64,000 bases of DNA from Leptothermofonsia sp049200465 (GCF_049200465.1 NZ_CP120836.1:2728001-2792000); one strand, 5' to 3'; numbered from the stretch's first letter, positions 28,666-38,496 are shown. Notes: generated from the sequence alone by a model not told the origin. Numbers and translations: made by a program.

Positions 28666-29895
28666 CTATACAGGACAATCAAAATTGACATCATGCAATA
28701 GAATTTTCTGGGCTGCAATGGTTGAATAGACTGGAATCAGATTCTGGGCGATCGCCCTCCACGAGTAACGCTCCTTTGCCAGTCGCCTGCCGTTGTCACC
28801 CAGCTCTCGACGCAGATTTGAAGAAGTCAGGAGTTGGGCGATCGCTCCGGCCAATAAATCAACCTCCCCCTCCACCACCAGCCCAGCCTTGGCGGCCCTA
28901 ATCTCCGAGGCAATCTGAATTCCTGGCGTAATCACCACGGGTAAACCTGCAACCAGCGCCTCTGCCACAGCAATACCAAAGTTTTCAGAATAGGAAGGCA
29001 GAACAAATAGATCCGATCCTTGCAGCAGTACATCCTTTGCCTGCCCCGTAACCAAACCCGGAAACGTCACATAGGAAGCGATATCTAACGATGCCGTCAG
29101 ATCTTTCAACTCCGTCAGGTAATCGGGTTCTCCCGATCCGGCCAAGATCAGATGAAACCGTTGCCCCTGTGCGTGGAGCTGACCGAGGGATTGCAAGAGG
29201 AGATCGGGACGCTTTTTGTAGTGAAGCCGTGACAGAAAGAGAACGATTGGAATCTCCGCTGGAATGTTGTATTGTTTGCGCAACTGGGCCTGAGGCTCAG
29301 TCAGAATTGGGGATGGATTGACCCCGAGAGGCAGCGTAATGGTGGGTGTTTGAACGCCAAAATTACGGACATCTTCGGCTTCGGCAACCGTTGTACAGTG
29401 AATGGCAGCGGCGTGATTCAGATTATGGCGTTCAATTAACGTAGTGTAGATTTGTTTTTTGAAGCGACTTTGAGACAGTGCCCAGGGAGCCAGTTGCCCC
29501 ATCGTACGAATGGTGTAGGGAATACCTTTGAAGCGGGCGATCGCAGCAGCACAGGTAGGCGCATAGGAAAACAAATAGTGATTGTCTAACACGTCATAGT
29601 CCTGAACATGCTGCCATAGCCACCGGGTGATTGCAGGCGAGAAAATAAACTCCTTCAAAGCTGGAGGTTTGAAAGGAAGAAACCAGACTGGCACAAACGC
29701 ATTTCGATCCGCATCAAATAGGTAGTCAACCCGCTGATCTAAAGGAACATCCATTGGCTCAGAACCATTGTGATTGGTGGTGACAATTTCAGCCTCAATG
29801 CCACACTCCCTCAATGCCTTCACCAGATTGAGAGCCACCTGGGGAGGCCCTCCCATCACCGGACTAATGGACGGAATTACGTGCAGAACCTTCAT
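28666..29895 (-). CDS. Family 4 glycosyltransferase
   Basis: The 409-aa GT-B enzyme opens MKVLHVIPSISPVMGGPPQVALNL (split MKVLHVIPSIS / PVMGGPPQVALNL), has VLFLSRLHYKKRPDLLLQS and the E-x7-E region SYSENFGIAVAEALVAGLPV. It is expected to act with a nucleotide-sugar donor on a lipid-linked glycan in the cytosol. The polymerase gene lies 13 bp upstream, so the two are cotranscribed. Confidence 0.9.
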   Translation of the reverse strand: MKVLHVIPSISPVMGGPPQVALNLVKALRECGIEAEIVTTNHNGSEPMDVPLDQRVDYLFDADRNAFVPVWFLPFKPPALKEFIFSPAITRWLWQHVQDYDVLDNHYLFSYAPTCAAAIARFKGIPYTIRTMGQLAPWALSQSRFKKQIYTTLIERHNLNHAAAIHCTTVAEAEDVRNFGVQTPTITLPLGVNPSPILTEPQAQLRKQYNIPAEIPIVLFLSRLHYKKRPDLLLQSLGQLHAQGQRFHLILAGSGEPDYLTELKDLTASLDIASYVTFPGLVTGQAKDVLLQGSDLFVLPSYSENFGIAVAEALVAGLPVVITPGIQIASEIRAAKAGLVVEGEVDLLAGAIAQLLTSSNLRRELGDNGRRLAKERYSWRAIAQNLIPVYSTIAAQKILLHDVNFDCPV

Positions 29896-29908
29896 GAGAT
29901 TAGAAAAA

Positions 29909-31354
29909 TTAGCGGATAGAATTCACTCTCTTCAACCGGACAAGCTTCAACTTCTTCAGCAGCAGCAGTGCAACAATCGGCAAGATCATCGTGGTCAACC
30001 AAAACAAGCTCCGCATTGTGATCCCCGCAGCAGCAAAACCCAGAGAGTAGGTCATCATGGCGTAAGCAGATTTTCGTTGCAGTGCCATGCGGTTCCACCA
30101 GGCCGCCAGTGCTCCAAAAAATAGAGAGATGGCAATAACTCCAACCATTCCCCCAGCCATGTAAGCTTCTCCTAAATAGGTGGAGGATACGGTCCACCCT
30201 TCAGCGTCTACAATCTCTTCGATACTGACACTTAAACCCTCTGGCTTATCTGGAAAAAGGACTCTGGGAATTGGCCTGATTAATGCCCAATAAATCACTT
30301 CAAGGCCTAGAAAGTCATGCTTTCTGGGTAAGGCATTTGCGATTAAACCAATTGACCACAAGTTGTAGTCAACGGATAGTGTATCTCTAACGGTATCACT
30401 GGCATAAACTTGATTTTCAAGGTAGTTTCTTAACCCTATCGTTCTAAATTCAAGCATGTGGTAGGAGGCGAATACTGTAATAAATCCCGCTGCAAGAATT
30501 GGAATAACCGTGTTTCTGAAATTATGAGTTGGCAGTGTGACAAGGTAGCTGGCGACGAAAATAGATAAATAGGCAATAAAGACATTTCTAGTTCCACCGG
30601 CAAATCCTTGAAAGAGGACAAACAAAAAAAGGAGGAGGATAATGCCGAGTTGAAACGATGGGAAAGACCGGCGACGGTTCCAGACAACTCCTGCTAACGC
30701 TGGAATGACGTAAAGTAGTAAGTTTAGTTCAGAAAGAAATGTGCGCCATCCCCCCAATCTGCCACGTCCCCAGGGTTGGGCAAATCTGGGAGCTAACATG
30801 GCATCGATCATTCTAAAAATATCAAAATTGACTGAGAGCAGCATGTCTAGAAATCCTAGAAATGCGGCCACAATGACTATATTAAATAAGAGCTGGTTTG
30901 AAATATCTCCAAAGTTGAGTTGGCTCGATCGCGCAGCCTTTTGGCTCACGAGATGACGACCGATCGCTAGACAGGCCATCCCTATCAAGACAATGCTAAT
31001 GGCTTGATTAGTTTGCTCAACGGTCAGGAGTCTGTCAAATTCCTCTTGAGGAAATAAAAATTCGACTAGAGTTAAAAAATATAATCCAACCAGACATAGT
31101 AAATCGGTTCGAAAAAGATTTTGTAATCCTTTCTTGCTATCCAGAAAGACACTAATCCCTAGAGCGATCGCCACTATAATGGCAACTGTTCTCGCCATTG
31201 CAGAAGGAGTCGCAGAAGCAGGAATGAAGGCATAGGCTGCTGCCAACCCTATCAAAAAGACAGAGGTGCTTGCTACAGAAGCAGCAGGTGGATAATGCTT
31301 CTGCTCAAAATATGGATAGGTAAAGGGCTGAATTAAATAATTTGGCGTTGACAT
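29909..31354 (-). CDS. Wzy-like polysaccharide polymerase
   Basis: The 481-aa polytopic membrane protein has about ten to twelve hydrophobic helices (for example VFLIGLAAAYAFI, ALAGVVWNRRRSFP, GIILLLFLFVLFQGFAGG) and a large loop in the C-terminal half (ENQVYASDTVRDTLSVDYNL). Topology and context fit the oligosaccharide repeat unit polymerase/O-antigen ligase superfamily, which joins undecaprenyl-linked repeat units in the periplasm. Sequence conservation in this family is weak, so the assignment rests on topology and context. Confidence 0.7.
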   Translation of the reverse strand: MSTPNYLIQPFTYPYFEQKHYPPAASVASTSVFLIGLAAAYAFIPASATPSAMARTVAIIVAIALGISVFLDSKKGLQNLFRTDLLCLVGLYFLTLVEFLFPQEEFDRLLTVEQTNQAISIVLIGMACLAIGRHLVSQKAARSSQLNFGDISNQLLFNIVIVAAFLGFLDMLLSVNFDIFRMIDAMLAPRFAQPWGRGRLGGWRTFLSELNLLLYVIPALAGVVWNRRRSFPSFQLGIILLLFLFVLFQGFAGGTRNVFIAYLSIFVASYLVTLPTHNFRNTVIPILAAGFITVFASYHMLEFRTIGLRNYLENQVYASDTVRDTLSVDYNLWSIGLIANALPRKHDFLGLEVIYWALIRPIPRVLFPDKPEGLSVSIEEIVDAEGWTVSSTYLGEAYMAGGMVGVIAISLFFGALAAWWNRMALQRKSAYAMMTYSLGFAAAGITMRSLFWLTTMILPIVALLLLKKLKLVRLKRVNSIR

Positions 31355-31394
31355 GGAGATACCCCTGGTTGTTAACTATCGGCTTCAGGCATGA

Positions 31395-32639
31395 TCACGC
31401 GGCATACTGCATCTGACCGGAAACCGCCATTTCAAACAAGCCTAAAAGCTCTTTTGCTCTGGCATCCCAGGTTAATTTTTGATGAATCAGCCGTTGCGCC
31501 TGAATGCCCATTTCAATCCGCTTAGCATCATCGCTCAACATCCGATCAAGAGCTGCCGCAGTGGCCGCTACATTTTTGGGAGGCACTGCAAAGCCATGAA
31601 CCCGATCTGAAATAACATCGTTGATGCCCCCATCATTGCAGCAAACAATAGGTAAACCTGCTGCCATTGCTTCTAGATAAACCGTCGCAAAAGGTTCATT
31701 CCAGCCAACCAGAGCAAAACAATCTGCCCAAACCATCTCCTGAAGGACTTCAGAGTGTGGCTTTTTCCCAACTAGTTGCACTCTCTGGTTCAGGGCAAGC
31801 CGATTGACCGTATCCTTGATTTTTTCCTCATCTGGTCCGCTGCCAATAATGCGTAAAACGGCATCTGGATGGGCTAAGGCAATTTGATGAAAGGCTTCAA
31901 TCAGGAGGGGAATCCCTTTCCGCTCCGCAAACAGAGCACAAACCAGAATGATTTTTTTCTTTCGTAATTCAAGTGGACGACGATTATCGAACAAAGATTT
32001 AGGGATGGGTTCAACTCCGTTGTAGTGGGTTAAGACCTGGGCCTGGGGAAATAACTGTTGAATGTCATGTTGCATCCGGCTAGCAACTGCTAGCATTGCC
32101 CAAGCACGATTGACAACAACTGCGATCGCCCCTTTTCGATGGGGATGAATATAACAGTCTGTGATTTCCTCAAAATCATGATCCAGGGTAATGAGTGGTC
32201 GGTATAAATGAGCTGGAAACTGAGCCACCAGCCACCCATTCGGTAGACTGTGGTGACAAAAGATCACATCGGGTTGAAATTCTTCAACCATCTGGCAAAG
32301 TACACGTTTAGCTGACCACCAGGCCAGCTTGAGGTAGGGAGTAGGATTGGCATAGGCCCACTGTTTAATCGGTTTAACCGGGTAATAAAGCCAGCGAGGA
32401 TAGTGAACCTTCACCTCCCCTTCCCAGGTGTAGGACTGGGGACAATTCGCATAGGCTTTTGCGCCTGGAGTGATCGCCAAACTTTTAGGAACCCAGGAGG
32501 TGAACGACGCCACCAATAGATCAATGTCCTGGCGGGCAAGCGCCTGTGCTTGCGACAGCGCCCAGGTTCCCATTAATGGGTTATCTGGCTTGGGAAAGTA
32601 AGATGCCAGGAATAGGACTCGCAAGCGACGAGATGGCAT
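31395..32639 (-). CDS. Family 4 glycosyltransferase
   Basis: The GT-B enzyme has MPSRRLRVLFLASYFPKPDN as its first strand, the donor domain KKIILVCALFAERKGIPLLI and the E-x7-E region WNEPFATVYLEAMAAGLPIV. ATG at 32639 is preferred over 32717 because the longer form would overlap the upstream gene and adds 26 basic residues unlike family members. Cotranscribed with the gene that ends at 32662. Confidence 0.88.
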   Translation of the reverse strand: MPSRRLRVLFLASYFPKPDNPLMGTWALSQAQALARQDIDLLVASFTSWVPKSLAITPGAKAYANCPQSYTWEGEVKVHYPRWLYYPVKPIKQWAYANPTPYLKLAWWSAKRVLCQMVEEFQPDVIFCHHSLPNGWLVAQFPAHLYRPLITLDHDFEEITDCYIHPHRKGAIAVVVNRAWAMLAVASRMQHDIQQLFPQAQVLTHYNGVEPIPKSLFDNRRPLELRKKKIILVCALFAERKGIPLLIEAFHQIALAHPDAVLRIIGSGPDEEKIKDTVNRLALNQRVQLVGKKPHSEVLQEMVWADCFALVGWNEPFATVYLEAMAAGLPIVCCNDGGINDVISDRVHGFAVPPKNVAATAAALDRMLSDDAKRIEMGIQAQRLIHQKLTWDARAKELLGLFEMAVSGQMQYAA

Positions 32640-32661
32640 GGTTTTTATGGTCAAACAACCT

Positions 32662-33783
32662 CTAAACCTCTTTTCTGAAACAATCGCTCTGATCCGTAAA
32701 CTTTTCCAAAACTTCAAGCCAACGTTTTGCCCCTACTTCAGGCGACCAATTGGCAGCCTTCGCCAAAGACATCTGACTGGCCGTCCGGATCGCCTCAGGA
32801 TTTTGAAGGTAATGGGTGAGGGCTTGAAAGATGCTGTCAACATCGCCGTTTTGAAAAATAAACCCATTCACACCGGGTTCCACCAAGTCCTGGGCGGCAC
32901 CAACCCCATCTGAACAAATAATCGGTAAACCCGCCCCTAATGCCTGATTCACAACCACGCCCCAACCGTCATACCGACTGGGTAGTACAAACAAATCAGC
33001 TTGCCGAAAGAAGTGAGGTAGGTTTTCGGGGGCCTGAAAGCCTGCATATTCAATGCACTGCCTGGTTTCGGGAGATAAAGTGGCCATCATTTGGGGTAAC
33101 TCCGCTTCCCGTCCAACCAGTAAAAGGCGTGCTTTGAAGCCCGATCGCACCAGCCGTTCAAACGCACTCAGCAATAAATCCACTCCTTTACGAGCAATCA
33201 TCTGCCCGCACAACAGAATGGTGATTGGGTCCCGCGGTCGCTGGGGAATATAGGTGCTGAATTGGGACAGGTCGCAGTAATAGGGAATATTGACAATTGG
33301 TTTGCCGGGAAAGCGTTTCTGATAATCTTCAACGGCTTTGGAGCCAATGGCGGCGATCGCCCAGCACTGCTGTAATCCCCCTGCCAGTACTTTTTGTAAT
33401 TTGCCCTTGACTCCACCGGAGGAGGCAACCATTTTCTCACCCCAAAAAATGCAGGGAATTCGTTTTGCCGTGTGATTCAAAATGATTTGGGAAGTTAAAC
33501 TCTGATAACCATTTAGAACAACCGCATCGATAGTTTTAAGGTTGGGTAAATGCCAGTTGATATGGAAACGGGATGATCCCCAGGAGAGATATCTTCCTGG
33601 CAGGATGGATTCATAGGGCTGTAAAGCCTTTTGAGGCCAGGGTGAATCAGGGCTGGCAGATTCCAGATAATTGACCGTTAAATCGATTTCGGGACGTTGT
33701 GACAGGGAAAAAAACAAATCCCGCTGATAGGGAGAGGGAACAATTGAATAAAAAACAACACGTATCTTTGTTGTTAGTCCCAT
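32662..33783 (-). CDS. Family 4 glycosyltransferase
   Basis: The 373-aa enzyme starts RVVFYSIVPSPYQRDLFFSL and has PITILLCGQMIARKGVDLLL and SRYDGWGVVVNQALGAGLPI (E-x7-E region with Asp/Gln in place of the first and second Glu, a variant seen in some family 4 members). The CSDGVGAAQDLVEPGVNGF segment is standard. It lies 14 bp downstream of a broken family 2 gene in a tight run of same-strand genes. Confidence 0.86.
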   Translation of the reverse strand: MGLTTKIRVVFYSIVPSPYQRDLFFSLSQRPEIDLTVNYLESASPDSPWPQKALQPYESILPGRYLSWGSSRFHINWHLPNLKTIDAVVLNGYQSLTSQIILNHTAKRIPCIFWGEKMVASSGGVKGKLQKVLAGGLQQCWAIAAIGSKAVEDYQKRFPGKPIVNIPYYCDLSQFSTYIPQRPRDPITILLCGQMIARKGVDLLLSAFERLVRSGFKARLLLVGREAELPQMMATLSPETRQCIEYAGFQAPENLPHFFRQADLFVLPSRYDGWGVVVNQALGAGLPIICSDGVGAAQDLVEPGVNGFIFQNGDVDSIFQALTHYLQNPEAIRTASQMSLAKAANWSPEVGAKRWLEVLEKFTDQSDCFRKEV

Positions 33784-33797
33784 AATGCGATTAAAAA

Positions 33798-34735
33798 CTA
33801 ATGTGTAGCTGGAATATATTTACGGAACCATGTCCATTTTCCAATTCGCTTGTAATAGTCTTCCTGATATTGCTTACGAACATTCAGCCACCTTAATGCG
33901 GCATCATTTGAGATAGGATTTCTGTTTTTTAGGAAGACCGGAAATAGGGATATAGCTTTAAAGAAAGCTAGTAGCGCAGAGAGTGGTTTTCTTCGAACAA
34001 TAGCGGCTTGAAATGTATAAAAAAGTAGTAGTGTTGGATACCAGAAAAATACGTCGGGGATTGGGGACCTGAGTAGAAAAGCTCCTGATTTCATCACCAC
34101 ATCAGCAACCAAGTATTGCTTCCAATTATCCTTTGCGCGCCCAATCATTTCTGGTTTATGAATAATGAATACTTCTGGAAAAACATGAATTTCCTTCCCA
34201 ATTCCAAAAAAACCTAATGACATGATTAACTGTTCACCATAAAGCCAAAAGTCTTCAAAGTACCAACCCGCATTGATGAAATCTAAACGATGAAAGATGG
34301 TGGCACAGGCAATATATGTATAATAGGTTTTATTGAATCAGCTTCAAATTGAGGGTTTACATCCTTATCGTCGCTGCCAACTCTGAAAGCTAGGCAGGCA
34401 ACATTGTCATGGGATTCCAGATAGGAAACTGCTTTTTCTACATCTTCAGGGTGAGAGAATCGACTATCGTCATCATGAAAGACGACATACTTTCCTTTAG
34501 CCGTAGCAACCAAAATATTACGGGCTGCTGGAAGGAGGATCGGGTATGCTGTTTTGATTGCTTTTACTTGAGGATATTCTTCTAACAACCATCGATAGAT
34601 TTCATCAGTTGGTGAGTTGTCTAGAACTAAAATTTCAATATTATCGTAGGTTTGCATCAGGGTACTTTCAATTCCCCTTCTAAGAGCTTCCTGGCGTTTC
34701 CAGCCGACAAAAGTAACGGTAATTATTGGATTCAT
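33798..34735 (-). pseudogene. Family 2 glycosyltransferase with one frameshift
   Basis: The N-terminal piece (34735 to about 34320) has ITVTFVGWKRQEALRRGIES, EILVLDNSPTD and the metal-binding KYVVFHDDDSRF. After SIKP the frame is lost. The next frame continues YYTYIACATIFHRLDFINAG, then WYFEDFWLYGEQLIMSLGFF, down to 33798. A single missing base at about 34318-34325 (A4 or CC run) explains it. With that base restored the protein would be about 312 aa. It could be an inactivated gene or a sequencing error. Confidence 0.83.
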
Positions 34736-34736
34736 T

Positions 34737-35993
34737 CTAAACTCTTGTGATGGAAGGAATCAGTTGTTGGTCAACCAAATGTTGAAGTTGGTTGACCAGG
34801 AATGACAAATTGAAGTTTGAAATTGAAATTGCCTGATCAGAAAATTGTTTTAACTGAGTTGGACCGTTGAGGACAGATAGAAGGATGTCTGCGATCGCCG
34901 CTCCCGTCACCTCTTCTAATACCCATCCATTTACCTGATTTTGCACAACTTCACCACAATATTGAGAAGCAATAATGGGTAATTTCCATGCCTGGGCTTC
35001 TAACTGAGTAAGCCCAAATCCATCGGAAAGGGTGGGGAACAGAAAAACATCTGCTTCCTGGTAATAGCGTGGTGTTTCACTGCGAGGAACCTGCCCGACC
35101 CAGCGAATTTGGGGATGATTTTGAAATTGGGCAGGAATGGAAATTTGCTGAGCACCCACCATCCAGAACTCAATGGGTTTGCCCTGCAAATGTTGGATGG
35201 CCTCTAAAATGGCGGCTACTCCTTTGCGTAGGGTCACAATTCCCAGAAACAGCACCCGCAGGGGACGTTCGGGAGTAAATGCTTGCGGATAGGTGCGCGT
35301 AAAGTTTGCAACCTCTTGAGGGGGTTCATACACCAGCGACACTATTCGAATTTTGGCAGGCTCAATCCCCGATCGCTCCAAAAGTTGTTTTGACCAGCAG
35401 GAATTTACAACAATTCGATCCGCCAGAGCGCATTCTTCTTGCCAGGTTTTCCAATATATTGGCGGTACAGGATGCCAGGCAGGCTCCAGCCCTAGGTGTT
35501 TTGCCTGTTCTGCTGCAACGATTTTCTCTTCTAAAGGGCCAGGATCGATCTGTCCCAAAACCGTTTGCCAGCCCTGTTGTTTAGCAAAGCGAAACAGGTC
35601 AAGTGCAGTGTAGCTGTAAGAAAACAAGACGGTGGAAGGGCTGAGCTGAGGTGCGATCGCCCGCAAATGCTCCAAAGCTTGCTGCTGAAACCAGTGATTG
35701 CGAGCAACGATCCGATTCCAACCCGGTGTTTGCTTAAGTTTGTGCGTCAGCTCAAATTGCAATAATGAGGAATTAAATGCCTGAACTGGAGCGGCTACCA
35801 GATCCCTATGAAAACGCCCTTTCAAAGAAGCTGAAATCTTTGCGGGAAGACGGTTAAATCCAGATTGAGGTGTTACCCACGCATCGGTAATTAAACAGGC
35901 CAACTGATCGACTGAGTACAAAGCACGAGGAATAGCGTAGTGTTCCCGTGCTCCTAATTGGCAGCAAATCCACGCTGAAAGGGACTTAGCCAT
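34737..35993 (-). CDS. Family 4 glycosyltransferase
   Basis: The 418-aa enzyme has the donor domain RPLRVLFLGIVTLRKGVAAI, WVGQVPRSETPRYYQEADVF and LFPTLSDGFGLTQLEAQAWK (E-x7-E region as D...E). The IVNSCWSKQLLERSGI stretch is the usual interdomain region. It ends one base before the family 2 gene start, so translation is probably coupled. Confidence 0.88.
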   Translation of the reverse strand: MAKSLSAWICCQLGAREHYAIPRALYSVDQLACLITDAWVTPQSGFNRLPAKISASLKGRFHRDLVAAPVQAFNSSLLQFELTHKLKQTPGWNRIVARNHWFQQQALEHLRAIAPQLSPSTVLFSYSYTALDLFRFAKQQGWQTVLGQIDPGPLEEKIVAAEQAKHLGLEPAWHPVPPIYWKTWQEECALADRIVVNSCWSKQLLERSGIEPAKIRIVSLVYEPPQEVANFTRTYPQAFTPERPLRVLFLGIVTLRKGVAAILEAIQHLQGKPIEFWMVGAQQISIPAQFQNHPQIRWVGQVPRSETPRYYQEADVFLFPTLSDGFGLTQLEAQAWKLPIIASQYCGEVVQNQVNGWVLEEVTGAAIADILLSVLNGPTQLKQFSDQAISISNFNLSFLVNQLQHLVDQQLIPSITRV

Positions 35994-36075
35994 AATTTAT
36001 GCCTGAAATAATTCGTGAGCTTTTACTGCAACTTCATTGCATTGTTCAGGACTTATAGGGCAGAATCCGGAGAAA

Positions 36076-36948
36076 TTAGCTTTCAGGTAGGTGTTGCCAT
36101 TGGCGGAACTGTTCCAAAGACATGGATTCTCGTTTATCTTTATATTTTGGAATCGCGCTTAGCCCGGCAAGTCCTCCCTTCACTTGACCGAGACGACCGA
36201 CTTTGACAGAGTGAAGTACGCGAGACACGAGGGTACGGCTTTGCTTAATTAGCTTCAGCGATCGAGGGACAAACCAATCATTCCAGAGAACATTGTTACG
36301 CGCCCCATAAAAGTCCATTCGCTGCCAGTTTCGACCCGAATTAGATGCCACATGATGAATTTCAAATCCAGGGAAATGGTAGCAGTACAAACTTCGCTGA
36401 AAAGCTCTGGCAGCAATTTCCATCTCTTCCCCTTGGTGGATTAATTCCTCCCGATATCCTCCTAAACTCAAAAAGTGGGGACGGTGAATTAGATGCCCAC
36501 ACCCAATAAAGTGGCGTACCTGATACGGTTTTTTCTGACGTGACTGACTCTGATAAACATTCATCACCGGGTTGTATACCGGAAATGCAAGACAGAGTAA
36601 ATCATTACGGGATTCTGCAAAGGTAACTGCTTCTACTAACGAACCAGAAACTGGAAAGGAGTCATCATCCAAACTCAAATAATACTTGGTTTGCATTGTC
36701 TGTGCTAGCTGATTGCGGCGGACAATCAAACCTTTAGAGGTTGTAAACCGTTGCAGTTGGATGTTTAGTGGAAACCCTTTTAGATTAAAGGGACAGGGTT
36801 CATCGGAGCCATCATCAATAATTAGGATTGGAAGAGTCTCTAATTTAGTTTCCACCAACTTTTCTAGCGTGATCTTGAGATCATGCCAGCGGTTTTTGGT
36901 CGTAATGCCAATAGAAACCCACGTTGATAATGTTTGTTCAGTAATCAT
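36076..36948 (-). CDS. Family 2 glycosyltransferase
   Basis: The 290-aa GT-A enzyme has VSIGITTKNRWHDLKITLEK, PILIIDDGSDEP (first Asp-rich motif), YYLSLDDDSFPVSGSLVEA (metal-binding DDD) and a GQEME-like acceptor motif GGYREELIHQGEEMEIAARA. ATGA overlap with the acyltransferase upstream (36945-36948) indicates translational coupling. Likely adds a sugar to the repeat unit. Confidence 0.9.
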   Translation of the reverse strand: MITEQTLSTWVSIGITTKNRWHDLKITLEKLVETKLETLPILIIDDGSDEPCPFNLKGFPLNIQLQRFTTSKGLIVRRNQLAQTMQTKYYLSLDDDSFPVSGSLVEAVTFAESRNDLLCLAFPVYNPVMNVYQSQSRQKKPYQVRHFIGCGHLIHRPHFLSLGGYREELIHQGEEMEIAARAFQRSLYCYHFPGFEIHHVASNSGRNWQRMDFYGARNNVLWNDWFVPRSLKLIKQSRTLVSRVLHSVKVGRLGQVKGGLAGLSAIPKYKDKRESMSLEQFRQWQHLPES

Positions 36949-37511
36949 GAATGTTCTAGTGCCAACTCACGGGCTTCCCGGAACTTAATCACTCTGGCGG
37001 GTACTCCAACAGCGATCGCTCGTTCTGGAATATCTTTTGTTACAACGCTGCCTGCCCCAATGATTGCATCATCACCAATCTTGACCCCTTTAAGAACAGT
37101 GACATTGGCACCGATCCAGACGCGATCGCCAATCCGAGTTGGTAAGGAAACCATCGGCTGACCGAGGGGAGGAAAAGCTAGGTCGGTCCCATGATCATGA
37201 TCGGTGATATAGCAGCTAGGGCCAATTCCACACTCTCTACCGATCTCTAGCGACAATGTGGCATCGAGAAACGTATTGCGATTAATGTAAGTGCTGGCAC
37301 CAATACAAATTTTGGGATGAGGTAACGGTTCACCACTGCACAGAAGAACCACTCCCCGATCAAGAGAGCAACCACCTTCTAGTTCAATATCACTGAAATT
37401 GCGCGGAATCTCAATTTCTCGCATCCAAACATAGCCATGCAGCCTGACGCCTAGCCTGCGGTAATAAAAGTTTCGCCAGCGGCTTTTGATTCCTGCGATC
37501 GCCCGACGCAT
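36945..37511 (-). CDS. Hexapeptide-repeat acyltransferase (maltose O-acetyltransferase-like)
   Basis: The 188-aa left-handed beta-helix enzyme has ISIGRECGIGPSCYITDHDH-like sequence (EIGRECGIGPSCYITDHDHG), the catalytic His loop TDHDHGTD and hexapeptides VWIGANVTVLKGVKIGDD and AIIGAGSVVTKDIPERAIAV. It is expected to O- or N-acetylate a sugar. It is the first gene of the downstream glycosyltransferase run, so its 5' region (37512 upward) should hold the operon promoter. Confidence 0.88.
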   Translation of the reverse strand: MRRAIAGIKSRWRNFYYRRLGVRLHGYVWMREIEIPRNFSDIELEGGCSLDRGVVLLCSGEPLPHPKICIGASTYINRNTFLDATLSLEIGRECGIGPSCYITDHDHGTDLAFPPLGQPMVSLPTRIGDRVWIGANVTVLKGVKIGDDAIIGAGSVVTKDIPERAIAVGVPARVIKFREARELALEHS

Positions 37512-37931
37512 TAGCCATTCATCCAGGTAAGTCCATTTAACTATTCCAGAGAAACTGACCGATATCCGGACGAAAGGGGCAGTGGATGAGTGATGGGGTA
37601 GGTGTTGCTGAAACTGTAATGAACTAAGCTGGCAGAGGAGCTGTTCGATACTCCAGGTAGTGAAGCAGTAAACGAAGTGAACACTTCAGCATCTTAACGG
37701 ACTTGGAATAGCAAGAGTTTTGCGGTGCAACCGTGCTAAGTAGTGCCGCAAACGGGGTTCTCGCTCTCCGTCCGAGTCATATAGCTCTTGCTGACAATTT
37801 CGTCTCCCTCCTCAATGAACATCGGAGAGACCTTCCATCCATATTGATACTCAGAAGCATTTTTACAGTTAGCCGATTTTCTAGTTTGCTCATACGAAAG
37901 GTTTTTTATGTCAAGAATATTGAAATATTTA

Positions 37932-37976
37932 TTTACATTAAGTTACACTTTGTTATATAATCTAAAAAAAAGGAGG
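37932..37976 (+). promoter_or_regulatory. HLR1/RpaB-type site, promoter and ribosome binding site of the hli gene
   Basis: TTTACATT (37932-37939) and GTTACACT (37942-37949) separated by AA form an HLR1 direct repeat, one base off consensus. HLR1 is the known binding site of the high-light regulator RpaB. It overlaps a promoter with TTTACA as -35 and TATAAT (37956-37961) as -10 at 18-bp spacing, followed by AGGAGG (37971-37976). Overlap with the -35 fits RpaB repression in low light. The rest of 37512-37930 shows no gene. Confidence 0.7.
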
Positions 37977-37983
37977 CAACGTT

Positions 37984-38193
37984 ATGGTTCGTGGACGGGT
38001 CATAGAAGAAGGTGGACGCGCCAATGTTTATGCAGTTGAACCCAGAATGTATGTGGATGACATTCAGAAGTTTGGCTTTAACGAATATGCAGAAAAGCTG
38101 AATGGACGGCTGGCAATGATTGGCTTTATGTCCGCCCTGATCCTAGAAGTAGTGACTGGACATGGTGTAATTGGCTGGTTGACAGGGCTGTAG
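37984..38193 (+). CDS. High-light-inducible protein (Hli/Scp, one-helix CAB-like)
   Basis: The 69-aa single-span thylakoid protein carries the chlorophyll-binding motif EKLNGRLAMIGFMSALILEV (Glu, Asn and Arg ligands), followed by TGHGVIGWL. The N-terminal 35 residues are polar. Hli proteins dimerise, bind chlorophyll and carotenoid, and protect photosystems or chlorophyll enzymes under stress. An HLR1-type site and AGGAGG precede it. Confidence 0.95.
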   Translation: MVRGRVIEEGGRANVYAVEPRMYVDDIQKFGFNEYAEKLNGRLAMIGFMSALILEVVTGHGVIGWLTGL

Positions 38194-38253
38194 GCTTTTC
38201 CCTCTAGGTGAGTTTTGCATCAGTAAACGTAATCTATTTTGGAGACAACTCTC

Positions 38254-38496
38254 ATGAAAACTGACTTCGATTTCCCCAATAAGTACCTGATTGGTCCAGT
38301 TGTGTTCAGACCTGACTTTAATGCCAAGTCTGAAGTCATTAGTGCAAACCAAGCATGGTCATTGTTCTTTACCGCAGGCCAGGAAGATAAAGTACTTGGT
38401 TTCAGTGCTGAGGCAGGTCGCTTCTTTACAAATCTATTGCTGGCTATTGTTACAGCTGGCGTTCTATGGACAGTGTTGTTTAACACTATGGCATAG
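38254..38496 (+). CDS. Small single-span membrane protein next to hli, unknown
   Basis: An 80-aa product starting MKTDFDFPNKYLIGPVVFRP after a GGAG site 10 bp upstream of the ATG. A soluble N-terminal domain of about 55 residues is followed by one C-terminal helix (FFTNLLLAIVTAGVLWTVLF). It lies 60 bp after the hli gene on the same strand without an obvious terminator between, so cotranscription under the same light control is likely. I do not recognise the family; it lacks the chlorophyll-binding ExxNGR motif. Confidence 0.65.
   Translation: MKTDFDFPNKYLIGPVVFRPDFNAKSEVISANQAWSLFFTAGQEDKVLGFSAEAGRFFTNLLLAIVTAGVLWTVLFNTMA

Noticed and set aside
36713..36988. Plus-strand frame of 91 codons inside the family 2 glycosyltransferase
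   Set aside because: Shadow of the minus-strand gene with no domain or ribosome site.
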